Shown here one piece after another: positions 53,874 through 62,285 of a stretch of DNA of 64,000 nt. How positions within the stretch are numbered: position 1 is the first letter of the stretch; each line of letters starts with the position of its first letter. A model generated the notes under the pieces. The model ran no database searches. It had not been told where the DNA came from and saw only the letters and a program-made list of their open reading frames with translations. The stretch covers positions 1 through 64,000 of the forward strand of contig NCGX01000007.1 of the NCBI GenBank assembly GCA_002256995.1, given 5' to 3'. The position numbers were made by a program, and so were the translations under genes. The stretch is from Hydrogenophilales bacterium 16-64-40 (lineage in GTDB: Bacteria > Pseudomonadota > Gammaproteobacteria > Burkholderiales > Thiobacillaceae).

Positions 53874-55985
53874 ATGTGCCACGTGACCGGGCCACTGCCT
53901 TTTCCGCCATTTGAGGCCACGGAACACGACTTTTACATGCAAGCTGAAGCCCGCATGATCATCCACCCTGCCGTGAAGCGTATCGCCCGTCCCACGGCCT
54001 GGAAACTTGCCCTGCTCGGGGGCTTTGTCATGCAATTGCTGCTGATCGTTTTCGTCAGCGTCATTGGTCTGCAACAGCTGGGCGTAACCACCGCCAACCT
54101 GAATAAGGTGGTCGACGTGCACATGCGCAACCAGGAACTGACCAAGGCCATGGTGACGGCTGCGCGCGAGCGAACCCTGACCATGCTGATGCTCACTCAA
54201 GTCGATGACCCGTTCGACCAGGACACCTTGATGATGAATTTCAGCAACCAGGGCAGTCGCTTCGCCACAGCCCGCCAGGCCTTGTTGGAACAACCCCTGA
54301 ACGCGCGGGAACGCGAACTGATCGTCGAACAGGGACGCCTCACCAGTCTGGCGCTGCCCATCCAGAACGAAGTCGTCGACCTGATCGCCGCGGGGCGCTC
54401 TGCGGAGGCGGGCGAGAGGGTGGTCACGCAGGCGATTCCCATCCAGAACCAGGTCATGGTCGCGCTGTCGCAGCTCGATGCCGAAATGCACCGGGTATCA
54501 ACGGCTGCCAGCAATCAGGCGCGCGCGGAACATGACGTCGCGCGCTGGTGGATCTACCTGCTGTCCGCCGCCGCGCTGCTGGTGGGGACGCTGGTCGCCA
54601 CGGTGGTGTTCTACTTCTCCGCCCGTATCAGCCGCGAACGCGAGCAACTGGCCACCCACGATACCCTGACCGGCCTGCCCAACCGGATGCTGTTCAAGGA
54701 TCGCCTGGAACAATCACTGATCCGCGCGAAACGTCATCGCACCCTGGTCGGTGTGATGTTCATCGACCTCGACCGCTTCAAGCGGGTCAACGACACGCTC
54801 GGGCATGCCAGTGGCGACCAGCTCATCTGTGAGGTCGCCCGCCGCCTGCGACATACGGTTCGCGCCGATGACATCGTGGCGCGGCTGGGAGGCGATGAGT
54901 TTGTCGTGGTCATCAACGATGTGGTCGCGCTCACGCCCATCCTGCAGGTGATTGAAAAGATGCTCGAGGCGGTGACCGAATCCTACGTGCTCGATGGGCG
55001 TGAGATCTTCAGCAGTTGCAGCATCGGGGTCAGCATTTATCCGCATGACGGCACCACCTCGGTCGATCTGCTCAAGCACGCCGACACCGCGATGTACCAC
55101 GCCAAGAACAACGGCCGAAACCGTTTCCAGCTCTACGACACGGCGATGAACGCGATGGCCGAGGAAAGGCTGCAGCTTGAGACCGATCTGCACCACGCAC
55201 AGGAACGTGGCGAGTTGGTCTTCCACTACCAGCCGCAACTCAACCTGGAGAGCGGGCGTATTCATGCCGTCGAGGCGCTGATTCGCTGGCAGCACCCGGA
55301 CAAAGGGCTGCTCGCCCCGGCGGCTTTCCTCAGCTTGCTGGAAGAAACCGGCGGGATCGTCAACGTCGGCCGCCAGCTTCTGCTGACAGCCTGCCAGCAG
55401 ACGGCACACTGGCATGCTACCGGGTTCACCGACCTGATCGTGGCCGTCAACCTCTCCGGCCGGGAATTCTGGCACGACACGCTGATCGCGAATATCGGCG
55501 ACGCGCTGAGGCAATCCGGCCTGCCTGCGCACGCTCTGCAGCTCGAACTGACCGAAGGCATCTTCATGGAAGACGTCGACTCGGCCGCGGACAGGATACG
55601 GGCCTTGAAAGCCTTGGGAATTGCAGTGTCCGTCGACGACTTCGGCACCGGTTATTCGTCCTTGGCTCACCTGAAGCGATTCCCGCTCGATGTCCTGAAA
55701 ATCGACCGCTACTTCGTCAAGGACTTGCCGAACGCCCCGGCCAGCGAAGCCCTCATCAGCTCGATTCTCGCCCTGTGCAGGGGACTGGGTCTCGGCACCG
55801 TCGCTGAAGGGATCGAGACCCGGGCGCAGCTCGAATCGCTACGCACACTCGGCTGCCCGATCGTGCAGGGCTATTTCATCAGCCGACCGGTGCCTGCGGA
55901 GCAGATCATCGAGTTGCTGGGCCGCGACTGGCTGGAGGCATTCGGCACCACGCAACACGTTCAACCCAAACTCACTGTCATCTAA
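53874..55985 (+). CDS. Membrane GGDEF-EAL protein, second copy
   Basis: A 703-residue (maximum) cyclic-di-GMP receptor/enzyme built like the protein at 40192-42183. It has one membrane helix (LALLGGFVMQLLLIVFVSVIG), a periplasmic four-helix-bundle (about 65-215) and a second helix (IYLLSAAALLVGTLVATVVFY). The GGDEF domain has an exact GGDEF site and inhibitory motif RADD five residues before. The EAL domain has EALIRW, VNLSGREFW, ELTEGIFME, DDFGTGYSSL and LKIDRYFVKD. All catalytic residues I can check are present. The start is uncertain: ATG 53874, 53937 and 53955 are all possible and none has a strong ribosome site. Confidence 0.9.
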   Translation: MCHVTGPLPFPPFEATEHDFYMQAEARMIIHPAVKRIARPTAWKLALLGGFVMQLLLIVFVSVIGLQQLGVTTANLNKVVDVHMRNQELTKAMVTAARERTLTMLMLTQVDDPFDQDTLMMNFSNQGSRFATARQALLEQPLNARERELIVEQGRLTSLALPIQNEVVDLIAAGRSAEAGERVVTQAIPIQNQVMVALSQLDAEMHRVSTAASNQARAEHDVARWWIYLLSAAALLVGTLVATVVFYFSARISREREQLATHDTLTGLPNRMLFKDRLEQSLIRAKRHRTLVGVMFIDLDRFKRVNDTLGHASGDQLICEVARRLRHTVRADDIVARLGGDEFVVVINDVVALTPILQVIEKMLEAVTESYVLDGREIFSSCSIGVSIYPHDGTTSVDLLKHADTAMYHAKNNGRNRFQLYDTAMNAMAEERLQLETDLHHAQERGELVFHYQPQLNLESGRIHAVEALIRWQHPDKGLLAPAAFLSLLEETGGIVNVGRQLLLTACQQTAHWHATGFTDLIVAVNLSGREFWHDTLIANIGDALRQSGLPAHALQLELTEGIFMEDVDSAADRIRALKALGIAVSVDDFGTGYSSLAHLKRFPLDVLKIDRYFVKDLPNAPASEALISSILALCRGLGLGTVAEGIETRAQLESLRTLGCPIVQGYFISRPVPAEQIIELLGRDWLEAFGTTQHVQPKLTVI

Positions 55986-56137
55986 TGCGCATCGGCACTG
56001 CAAGCTGGCCACGAAGCGCTTTCAACGAACTGCCCCCCCGGTGATGCCCCAGGACGCCACTGCGCGCCAGGGCTTCAGATTCGTCTAAAGCTGCCGAAAC
56101 AACAATAAGTGCATGCCCCGCAAAAGGAACAGGATTG

Positions 56138-56440
56138 ATGTCCGAAGAAAACCAGGTTTTTACCAGCACGCTGGAAGCGAGCGATCAATTTGAGCCAACG
56201 GTCTGGATTGAAAACCTTGTCTCCATCCTGGCCAGCTTCCTGGCTGACCCGCGCTTACGTTATTCGCAAGGCGTACAACCCAACGTGGTCGACGGCGAAA
56301 TTTGCCTGGTGGTGGCCGCCTGGCTGGAATCCACCGATCGCGCCACCTATGACCACGTCATGGCGTTTGCCCAATCCAACCAGTTGAAAACCAAACTGGA
56401 CCGTCGCAGCGGCGAGCGGGCCATGCAAAAACCCGCGTGA
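56138..56440 (+). CDS. Hypothetical protein of 100 residues
   Basis: A small soluble, slightly acidic protein. ATG 56138 follows AAAGGAACAGGATTG, a good ribosome site. The sequence has no cysteine and no membrane helix; it looks alpha-helical (WIENLVSILASFLADPRLRY, ATYDHVMAFAQSNQLKTKLD). I recognise no family. It lies 150 bases after the second GGDEF-EAL gene on the same strand and converges on the methyltransferase gene with 24 bases between stops. The position might link it to cyclic-di-GMP signalling, but nothing else supports that. Confidence 0.65.
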   Translation: MSEENQVFTSTLEASDQFEPTVWIENLVSILASFLADPRLRYSQGVQPNVVDGEICLVVAAWLESTDRATYDHVMAFAQSNQLKTKLDRRSGERAMQKPA

Positions 56441-56464
56441 TGCGCCCGCGCTGAAATCCGAAAA

Positions 56465-57244
56465 TCAGACCAGCCGCTGCCGCACGGCTTCGAAAACGGC
56501 GATCGCCAAAGCGGCCGACGCATTCAGCGATTCCATTTTTCCCGGCATGGGAATCTGAACCGTTGCGGTTGCCGCGGCGCGCACATCGTCCGATAGTCCG
56601 GCACCTTCGTTGCCCACGATGAGGGCAAGTGGGCCCGTCAGATCGCTTGAAAACACACTGCGGTCTTCTGCCAGCGCAAGGGCAAGGCTTTGCCCCTTGA
56701 ATTGCGCGCACCAGGCAGGCACATCCACCCCCCGCTCGATCGGCAGCACAAACTGCGCGCCCTGCCCGCCGCGCAGCGCCTTGGGCGACCACGGGTCGTG
56801 GCATCCCTTCGACAGCACCGCCCGCGTGGCGCCTGCTGCCGCACCGGTGCGCAGCATGGAACCGAGGTTGCCGGGGTCCTGAATGTCTTCCAGCACGATG
56901 ATGAGCGGTGTGTCTTCACTTGCAGTGGGCGACAGCCAGGCCGACTCGGCGAGCAGGCCGGTGGGGGTGGAAACAGGCGTGAGTTCATCGAACAAGGCAT
57001 CCGGCAGTGCGATCGCCTTGGCAGCCGGGCAGCGCCCGCGCCATTGTTCAAAACGTCCGGCATCGAACGATTCCGCTCGCACCAGCGTATACGGCTGCCC
57101 GCCCGCATCGAGATACGCGGCCAGCAGATGCTCGCCATCGAGCAGCGTCATCTGCGCCTCGCGCCGCGCACGGGCCGATTCGGCGAGCTTTTTCAGGCGC
57201 TTGAAGAGGGGGTTGTCACGCGAGGTGATGACTGTTTCGCTCAT
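56465..57244 (-). CDS. TrmH/SpoU-family RNA 2'-O-methyltransferase
   Basis: A SAM-dependent RNA ribose methyltransferase with a trefoil knot. It has 259 residues from ATG 57242-57244. The N-terminal substrate-binding domain (SRDNPLFKRLKKLAESARAR) is followed by the three SpoU motifs: LEDIQDPGNLGSMLRTGAAA, ALIVGNEGAGLSDDVRA and IPMPGKMESLNASAALAIAV. The target nucleotide cannot be told; the domain order is like E. coli YsgA/RlmB relatives. A start at 57286 would add 14 residues. A second SpoU protein, RlmB, is at 62286-63035. Confidence 0.85.
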   Translation of the reverse strand: MSETVITSRDNPLFKRLKKLAESARARREAQMTLLDGEHLLAAYLDAGGQPYTLVRAESFDAGRFEQWRGRCPAAKAIALPDALFDELTPVSTPTGLLAESAWLSPTASEDTPLIIVLEDIQDPGNLGSMLRTGAAAGATRAVLSKGCHDPWSPKALRGGQGAQFVLPIERGVDVPAWCAQFKGQSLALALAEDRSVFSSDLTGPLALIVGNEGAGLSDDVRAAATATVQIPMPGKMESLNASAALAIAVFEAVRQRLV

Positions 57245-57430
57245 GCGCGGATTATTGAATAGAAATTCAAAAACCTGAACTTCCATTCAACAACAGCCGA
57301 GCTTGAATGCTATGGATTCGACACACCGCGATGTCTGCAATCGCACTCAATTAACAAAAAATTGCAGCATCTTTCAAGAACTCAGGTGTCGAATTCATAA
57401 TTGCGATTCGCTGCGACAGGCTACACTCAT

Positions 57431-58393
57431 ATGATGCGCATCGCCCTCATCACGCCCTACGGACGCGAACATCGCAACGGCAACTGGCACACCGCCGCAC
57501 GCTGGTCGCGCTTTCTGCGCGAGGCAGGCCACACGGTGCGGACGCAGGTGGAATGGGATGGCCGCGCCGCCGACCTGATGCTGGCGCTGCACGCGCGGCG
57601 CAGCTTTGCCTCAATTCGCGCGTTTGCCGAGCGCTTCCCGACCCGCCCGCTGCTGCTGGCGCTGACCGGCACCGACCTCTACCGCGACATCCACGAGGAT
57701 CGCGACGCCCAGCAGGCGCTGGAATTCGCGCACCGCATCATCGTGCTGCAGGAACGCGGCGTCGACGAACTGCCCCCGCATCTGGCGGCCAGGACACGGG
57801 TGGTCTATCAATCGGCGCCCGACATCGCCCGCCTGCCCGCGCCCACCCATCCCTTCGAGGTTCTGGTGATCGGTCACCTGCGCACGGAAAAAGACCCGTT
57901 CCGGGCGGCGCTCGCAACGGCCTACCTGCCCGAGCAGTCGAAAATCCGGGTGACGCACCTGGGCGGCGCCCTCTCCGAGGACATGGCCGAAACCGCGGAA
58001 ATGGCGCAAGGCAAGCTGCCGCGCTGGCGCTGGCTCGGCGACGTGCCGCACAGGACGGTGCTCAAGCACCTGTCGCGCGCGCGACTCATGGTCATCAGTT
58101 CGGTGCTGGAAGGCGGCGCCAACGTCATCTGCGAAGCGCTGGCCGCAGATGTACCGGTGCTGGCCTCGTACATGCCCGGCAACGTCGGCATGCTGGGCGA
58201 GGACTACCCCGGCTATTTTCCGGTGGGCGACGAGCGGCGGCTGGCCAGGCTCTTGTCGATGGCCGAAACTGACCCCGATTTTTATGCCAGTCTGCTCAGC
58301 CACGCCCGCCAGCGCCGCGGGCTGATGCGCCCGGAGCAGGAAGCCAGCCGGCTGCGGCAGGCGGTGGCGGAATTCGAACAGTCCCCAGGGTGA
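57431..58393 (+). CDS. SenB-like glycosyltransferase (TIGR04348 family)
   Basis: A 320-residue GT-B type glycosyltransferase. It starts MMRIALITPYGREHRNGNWH, then GHTVRTQVEWDGRAADLMLA, LALTGTDLYRDI, RIIVLQERGVDELP and VVYQSAPDIARLP, with a C-terminal nucleotide-sugar half containing VISSVLEGGANVICEALAAD. These features match the family that includes SenB, which makes selenosugar from UDP-GlcNAc and selenophosphate for selenoneine. No senA-type sulfoxide synthase or selD/senC gene is adjacent, so the selenosugar role is unproven. ATG 57431 or 57434. It is followed 3 bases later by the convergent TPR gene. Confidence 0.78.
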   Translation: MMRIALITPYGREHRNGNWHTAARWSRFLREAGHTVRTQVEWDGRAADLMLALHARRSFASIRAFAERFPTRPLLLALTGTDLYRDIHEDRDAQQALEFAHRIIVLQERGVDELPPHLAARTRVVYQSAPDIARLPAPTHPFEVLVIGHLRTEKDPFRAALATAYLPEQSKIRVTHLGGALSEDMAETAEMAQGKLPRWRWLGDVPHRTVLKHLSRARLMVISSVLEGGANVICEALAADVPVLASYMPGNVGMLGEDYPGYFPVGDERRLARLLSMAETDPDFYASLLSHARQRRGLMRPEQEASRLRQAVAEFEQSPG

Positions 58394-58396
58394 GGT

Positions 58397-59065
58397 TCAG
58401 CCCTCGGCAAACAGGATGCCGAACATGCGCGTGCGTTCGGCTTCGCTCAAGCCGCGCAGTACCCGCACCGCCTCACGCGCAACCCGGGCGTCGCGCGTGA
58501 TCGAATACTCGATCGCGAGCGCACGCCAGACATCGGCCAGCGCTGGGTCGGTGGCCTGCAGCTTTTGCAGCGCCTGCGTCACCCCCGCCTGTCCCTTCGT
58601 CAGATAAAACGTCAGCCCCAGGTTGTGCCAGGCCTGGATGTAATCGGGGTCGATCTCCACCGCCGCGCGGTAGGCCTGCATCGCCTCGCGCGGACGTCCA
58701 CTGTCGCGGTAGGCATTGCCCAGGTTGTTGCGCGCCCATACGTCGCCAGGCGCAATCCGGACATTCTGCCGATACGCCACGATCGCCTCGGCATGCCGCC
58801 CCATCTCGCCCAGCGCGCGCCCCTGAACAAACCAGGCCAGCGGATTTTTTGCATCGACCCGTGCCCAGTCCTCGCCCCACGCCAGCAGGCCCGGCCAGTC
58901 GCCGCGCTTTTCCAGCGCCTGCGCCTGGCCCAGCCACTCGGCCTGCGGACGCGCGGCAAGCGCCGCCTGGCTGCCGCCCAGGCCGAACGTCTGCGCGGCA
59001 GCCGCCACCGGACCTGCAAATGCAAGGCCAAGCAGCAACAGAAATAAGGGAACACGGTCAGGCAT
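58397..59065 (-). CDS. TPR-repeat periplasmic protein
   Basis: A 222-residue protein with signal peptide MPDRVPLFLLLLGLAFAGPVAAAA. At least three TPR units follow: LAWFVQGRALGEMGRHAEAI, VWARNNLGNAYRDSGRPREA and YIQAWHNLGLTFYLTKGQAG. They are preceded by a helix pair around LGQAQALEKRGDWPGLLAWG. TPR folds bind partner proteins; the partner here is unknown. ATG 59063-59065 gives a clean signal peptide. Convergent with the SenB-like gene and divergent from ycaO. Confidence 0.78.
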   Translation of the reverse strand: MPDRVPLFLLLLGLAFAGPVAAAAQTFGLGGSQAALAARPQAEWLGQAQALEKRGDWPGLLAWGEDWARVDAKNPLAWFVQGRALGEMGRHAEAIVAYRQNVRIAPGDVWARNNLGNAYRDSGRPREAMQAYRAAVEIDPDYIQAWHNLGLTFYLTKGQAGVTQALQKLQATDPALADVWRALAIEYSITRDARVAREAVRVLRGLSEAERTRMFGILFAEG

Positions 59066-59176
59066 GGGGGGGATCACAGCGCGCAACTGCCAAGTTTATG
59101 GATTCAATGTTTATCATATTACGCCGCACTTGACGCATCGCTTATGCTGTGGGGTCTCCCACCCCACGCTTCTCCC

Positions 59177-60889
59177 ATGTCTACCCCCGAACATTTCATC
59201 CCCGGCAAGGACGCCTCACTCGAAGCGTCGATCGCCACCCTGCAGTCCAAGCTCGACGCGATCGGCTTCCACATCGAGGAGCGTTCCTGGCTCAACCCGG
59301 TGGAGGGCGTCTGGTCGGTGCATATCCGCGACCGCGACTGCCCGCTCCTGTTCACCAACGGCAAGGGCGCCACCGAACTGGCCGCGCGGGCGAGCGCGCT
59401 GGGCGAGTATTTCGAGCGGCTGTCGACCAACTACTTCTGGACCCACTTCTATCTGGGCGAGACGATCGCCAACCGTGCCTACACCCATACGCCCGACGAG
59501 CGCTGGTTTCCAGCGGTCGACGACGCCTGGCCGGAGCAGTTGCTCACCCCCGAACTTCACGCTCACTACAACCCGGACAGAAGCGTGCGGGCCGACCAGC
59601 TGATCGACCTCAATTCCGGCAACGCCGAGCGCGGCATCTGCGCCATCCCCTACCAGCGCCTCGCCGACGGCAAGACCGTGTATTTCCCGGTCAACCTCAT
59701 CGGCAACCTCTACGTCAGCAACGGCATGTCCGCCGGCAACACGCTGAAGGAGGCGCGCACCCAGGCGCTGGCCGAAATCTTCGAACGCCACATCAAGTTC
59801 CGCATCATCGAGGAGGGCCTGTGCCTGCCCGACGTGCCCGAAGCCGTCATCAATCGCTACCCGCACATCGCCGCCGGCATCCGCGCGTTGCGCGACGCCG
59901 GCTTCGGCATCCTGGTGAAGGACGCCTCACTCGGCGGGCGCTATCCGGTGATGAATGTCACCCTGCTGCACCCGCAGGACCAGGGCTGCTTCGCCAGTTT
60001 CGGCGCGCATCCGCGCTTCGAGGTCGCGCTGGAGCGTGCGCTGACCGAACTGCTGCAGGGCCGCGCGCTCGATTCACTGGCAGGCTTCCCCGCCCCCGGC
60101 TTCGACGAGGCCGAAATCGCCGACCCGCAGAACCTGGAAATCCACTTCGTCGATTCCAGCGGCGTGATTTCATGGCAGTTCCTGCGCGACACCCCCGACT
60201 TCGAATTCGTCGACTGGAATTTCGGCACCACCACCGAAGAGGACTATGCGTGGTCGGTCGACGCGCTACACGCCGAAGGCCACGACCTCTATATCGCCGA
60301 CTTCACCCACCTCGGCGTCTACGCCTGCCGCATCCTGGTACCCGGCGTCTCCGAAATCTACCCGGTGGAGGAACTCGAATTCGAGAACAACAGCGTCGGC
60401 AACCTGATCCGCCCGGCGCTCGCGCGCCTGCCCGACCTGACCGACGACGAATGCGCCGCGATGCTGGATGAAATTGTCGAACTGGAACTGGCTGACGACC
60501 GCCTGGTCACGGTGCTGATCGGCCTGGCACCGGATGCCGCTTCGCCGTGGACCGACCTGCGCATCGGCGAGTTGAAACTGCTGCTCGCGCTTGCCATCGG
60601 CGACGATGACGCGATCCGGGAAGGCTGCACGTGGATCGCCCAGTACGGCCAGCGCAGCGAAGCACGCCTGAAGGTATACCGCTGCATCGCCGATCTCACC
60701 CAACTCGAAGACCCCAGCCCCTTCGAATCCGCCCTGGCCCTGATGTACGGCCGCGAAGCGCTGGACCAGGCGTTCGCGCTGTTCAATCAGGATGAGCGGT
60801 TTTTCGGGCTGACTAGGCTGGGCAGCGACTTCGAGGGCAGCGCGATACATCAGCGCCTGCTGGAGGCGTATCGGAAGGTGCGCGGCTAG
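59177..60889 (+). CDS. ycaO: YcaO (ribosomal protein S12 methylthiolation accessory factor)
   Basis: An ATP-using YcaO-fold protein. It has 570 residues, as E. coli YcaO, and begins MSTPEHFIPGKDASLEASIA, then SWLNPVEGVWSVHIRD, FTNGKGATELAARASALGEY and ERLSTNYFW. The ATP-binding region includes TLKEARTQALAEIFERHIKF. In E. coli, YcaO promotes RimO-dependent methylthiolation of S12. The C-terminal part (about 430-570) is TPR-like. It lacks a cyclodehydratase partner and precursor peptide, so a RiPP-type azoline function is unlikely. ATG 59177 is supported by alignment to the E. coli start. Confidence 0.9.
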   Translation: MSTPEHFIPGKDASLEASIATLQSKLDAIGFHIEERSWLNPVEGVWSVHIRDRDCPLLFTNGKGATELAARASALGEYFERLSTNYFWTHFYLGETIANRAYTHTPDERWFPAVDDAWPEQLLTPELHAHYNPDRSVRADQLIDLNSGNAERGICAIPYQRLADGKTVYFPVNLIGNLYVSNGMSAGNTLKEARTQALAEIFERHIKFRIIEEGLCLPDVPEAVINRYPHIAAGIRALRDAGFGILVKDASLGGRYPVMNVTLLHPQDQGCFASFGAHPRFEVALERALTELLQGRALDSLAGFPAPGFDEAEIADPQNLEIHFVDSSGVISWQFLRDTPDFEFVDWNFGTTTEEDYAWSVDALHAEGHDLYIADFTHLGVYACRILVPGVSEIYPVEELEFENNSVGNLIRPALARLPDLTDDECAAMLDEIVELELADDRLVTVLIGLAPDAASPWTDLRIGELKLLLALAIGDDDAIREGCTWIAQYGQRSEARLKVYRCIADLTQLEDPSPFESALALMYGREALDQAFALFNQDERFFGLTRLGSDFEGSAIHQRLLEAYRKVRG

Positions 60890-60904
60890 AATCCCAGAAC
60901 CACC

Positions 60905-61076
60905 TTTGCAGCCCATCTAGGTTGGGCTGCAAAGCCCAACAGAATTTGCGCTTGCCTTATCAGATCGAGAATGGGTTGGGCTTCATTTCATGAAGCCCAG
61001 TATCTACGCGGGCTATTTCCACGCCGCTTGCCGGGACAAGTCCACTCGATGGAAGGGTTGGGCGTCAGTACGCCCA
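60905..61076. repeat. Cluster of three GGTTGGGC-type hairpins
   Basis: Three stem-loops share a GGTTGGGC core. The first has 11-base perfect arms TTTGCAGCCCA / TGGGCTGCAAA (60905-60933), overlapped by an alternative 8-base stem GTTGGGCT / AGCCCAAC (60921-60940). The second has TGGGCTTCA / TGAAGCCCA (60977-60999). The third has TGGGCGT / ACGCCCA (61059-61076). The first could end ycaO transcription, although no T-run follows. The pattern recalls extragenic palindromes of many proteobacteria. They border the lower-GC two-gene insert. Confidence 0.6.
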
Positions 61077-61094
61077 GACATGGGCTGACGCGAG

Positions 61095-61616
61095 TTAAGA
61101 GCGGCTAAAAGAAAGCTTTGCGTCTTCAACCGCGAAGGCAAATAGTTCCGGCTTCCAACCGGCTCCGGCATCTGTGCATCGATGTTCTGGATGTGCAAAT
61201 TGGATTCGCCAGGCGAGCCAATCAGCCACGTTTGCGAACTCAGGGTACTTTTCACCGGGGCTCGTACCGAAGACTCTGTATTCGACAAGACCAATTCGAT
61301 CATTGATGTCTTTGAGAGACTGGCCTGCCCTCTCCGCATCAGACGGATTGCCACCTCGGTAAAAGGCGGCAGAAGCGTAGTGCGAGTCAAGGCTCTGCCA
61401 CTCCTTAAGCATTTTTGCCAAGGTGATCTCGGAGCTAAGGACAATATCGACCTTGCCGAAACCGAACCTACGAAGAAGACCTTGCCCGGAACTAGAGGGG
61501 GCGAGCTGTGCTAACAATGAGTTGTCCGCGAGAGCGATTCGCTTGCGTTGGATTCGCTTTCCCAATTCAAGTACAGCTATGTCAGTGAGCGCAGAGGCCC
61601 TAGCGCTGGTCTTCAT
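61095..61616 (-). CDS. Hypothetical protein in lower-GC insert
   Basis: A 173-residue soluble protein with no recognised family. A good ribosome site (TTGGAGCACATCT) precedes ATG 61614-61616. The middle reads as helices and strands (RFGFGKVDIVLSSEITLAKM, NDRIGLVEYRVFGTSPGEKY), and a WLAWRIQFAHPEHRC segment comes near the end. Base composition is lower than the neighbours (one 60-base line counted at 43% GC). It lies downstream of a nucleotidyltransferase gene on the same strand with a 120-base gap holding a hairpin. The pairing suggests a small horizontally acquired cassette. Function unknown. Confidence 0.65.
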   Translation of the reverse strand: MKTSARASALTDIAVLELGKRIQRKRIALADNSLLAQLAPSSSGQGLLRRFGFGKVDIVLSSEITLAKMLKEWQSLDSHYASAAFYRGGNPSDAERAGQSLKDINDRIGLVEYRVFGTSPGEKYPEFANVADWLAWRIQFAHPEHRCTDAGAGWKPELFAFAVEDAKLSFSRS

Positions 61617-61665
61617 AGATGTGCTCCAAGTTGTTGGTCGGGTCTGACGCGAAAATTCAAAGTCG

Positions 61666-61697
61666 CCGGGCTGCGTGGTTATTCGCGCAGCTCCCGG
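61666..61697. other. Bulged hairpin between the two insert genes
   Basis: CCGGGCTGCG (61666-61675) pairs with CGCAG (61686-61690) and CCCGG (61693-61697) across a 10-base loop, with a two-base CT bulge. It sits in the 120-base gap between the nucleotidyltransferase and unknown genes. It could be a transcription or recombination structure; see the rejected integron reading. Confidence 0.35.
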
Positions 61698-61736
61698 TGC
61701 ACGGGTTAGGGGCCCGGTTATGATTATGCAAGCTAC

Positions 61737-62231
61737 TTAGACGCCCAAAGATCGCCATCTACGTTCAGCAGAGCGAGTCTTCTCGTCCGTTGAGAACGCA
61801 TTGCTCGGTGCGCTCGTCGGATGGACGCGAATGGCCCGTTCGTTCAGGCAGACTAGATCACCCATGTCTGCCTCAGATTCCCGCGACGCTTCTTCGTCCG
61901 GATCCCACGCAACGCCGATATAGGTTGCACTCGATTCGTCGGTTTTCTCCCATTTTAGCTCGGTCAACGAACCGGACTTCTGCTGCCAGGGATCCTGGTA
62001 GTTGTCGCCGTCGATGGTCACTAAACAGTCGATTCTCTCGGGTGAAGCAACGTGCGTTTTTAGAGCCGCAGCGAACTCGCTCGAACCAAATACAAGGAGA
62101 TCTGTGTCAGACTCGTTCGTTTCTCGGCCATTCGCACGTGATCCGATCAGCCATACTTCATCCGGGGGAGGGCTCACTGAAAGGAGCGCCTTGATGAAGG
62201 CAGCGGCTTCCACGGTGAGTTGCACCGTCAT
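61737..62231 (-). CDS. Nucleotidyltransferase-domain protein in lower-GC insert
   Basis: A 164-residue protein whose N-terminal half is a DNA-polymerase-beta-like nucleotidyltransferase core: VWLIGSRANGRETNESDTDL with GS and DxD residues, then LLVFGSSEFAAALKTHVASP. This MNT-type fold is shared by antitoxins, streptomycin adenylyltransferases and other small transferases. No HEPN partner is adjacent. The C-terminal half (AWDPDEEASRESEADMGDLV...) has no recognised fold. ATG 62229-62231 is chosen; longer in-frame starts up to 62285 exist. GC content is about 50-60% in the lines counted, against about 65% around it. Confidence 0.75.
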   Translation of the reverse strand: MTVQLTVEAAAFIKALLSVSPPPDEVWLIGSRANGRETNESDTDLLVFGSSEFAAALKTHVASPERIDCLVTIDGDNYQDPWQQKSGSLTELKWEKTDESSATYIGVAWDPDEEASRESEADMGDLVCLNERAIRVHPTSAPSNAFSTDEKTRSAERRWRSLGV

Positions 62232-62285
62232 TTCAGCGCACCGAACGTCAATATGCACTTTGAAGGGTCCGCGCGCTCCAAGCAA

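Noticed and set aside
59177..60889. YcaO as part of a RiPP (azoline or thioamide) gene cluster
   Set aside because: The sequence is of the E. coli YcaO type, and no precursor peptide, cyclodehydratase partner or dehydrogenase is nearby.
61617..61736. Possible integron attC site between the two lower-GC genes
   Set aside because: There is a bulged hairpin and a GTTAGGGG near it, but no matching pair of RYYYAAC and GTTRRRY boxes at the ends, and no integrase gene in the window.
61737..62231. Reading the nucleotidyltransferase as half of a MNT-HEPN toxin-antitoxin pair
   Set aside because: The adjacent unknown protein lacks the HEPN RxxxxH motif in a helical context that I could recognise, so the pairing is not supported.
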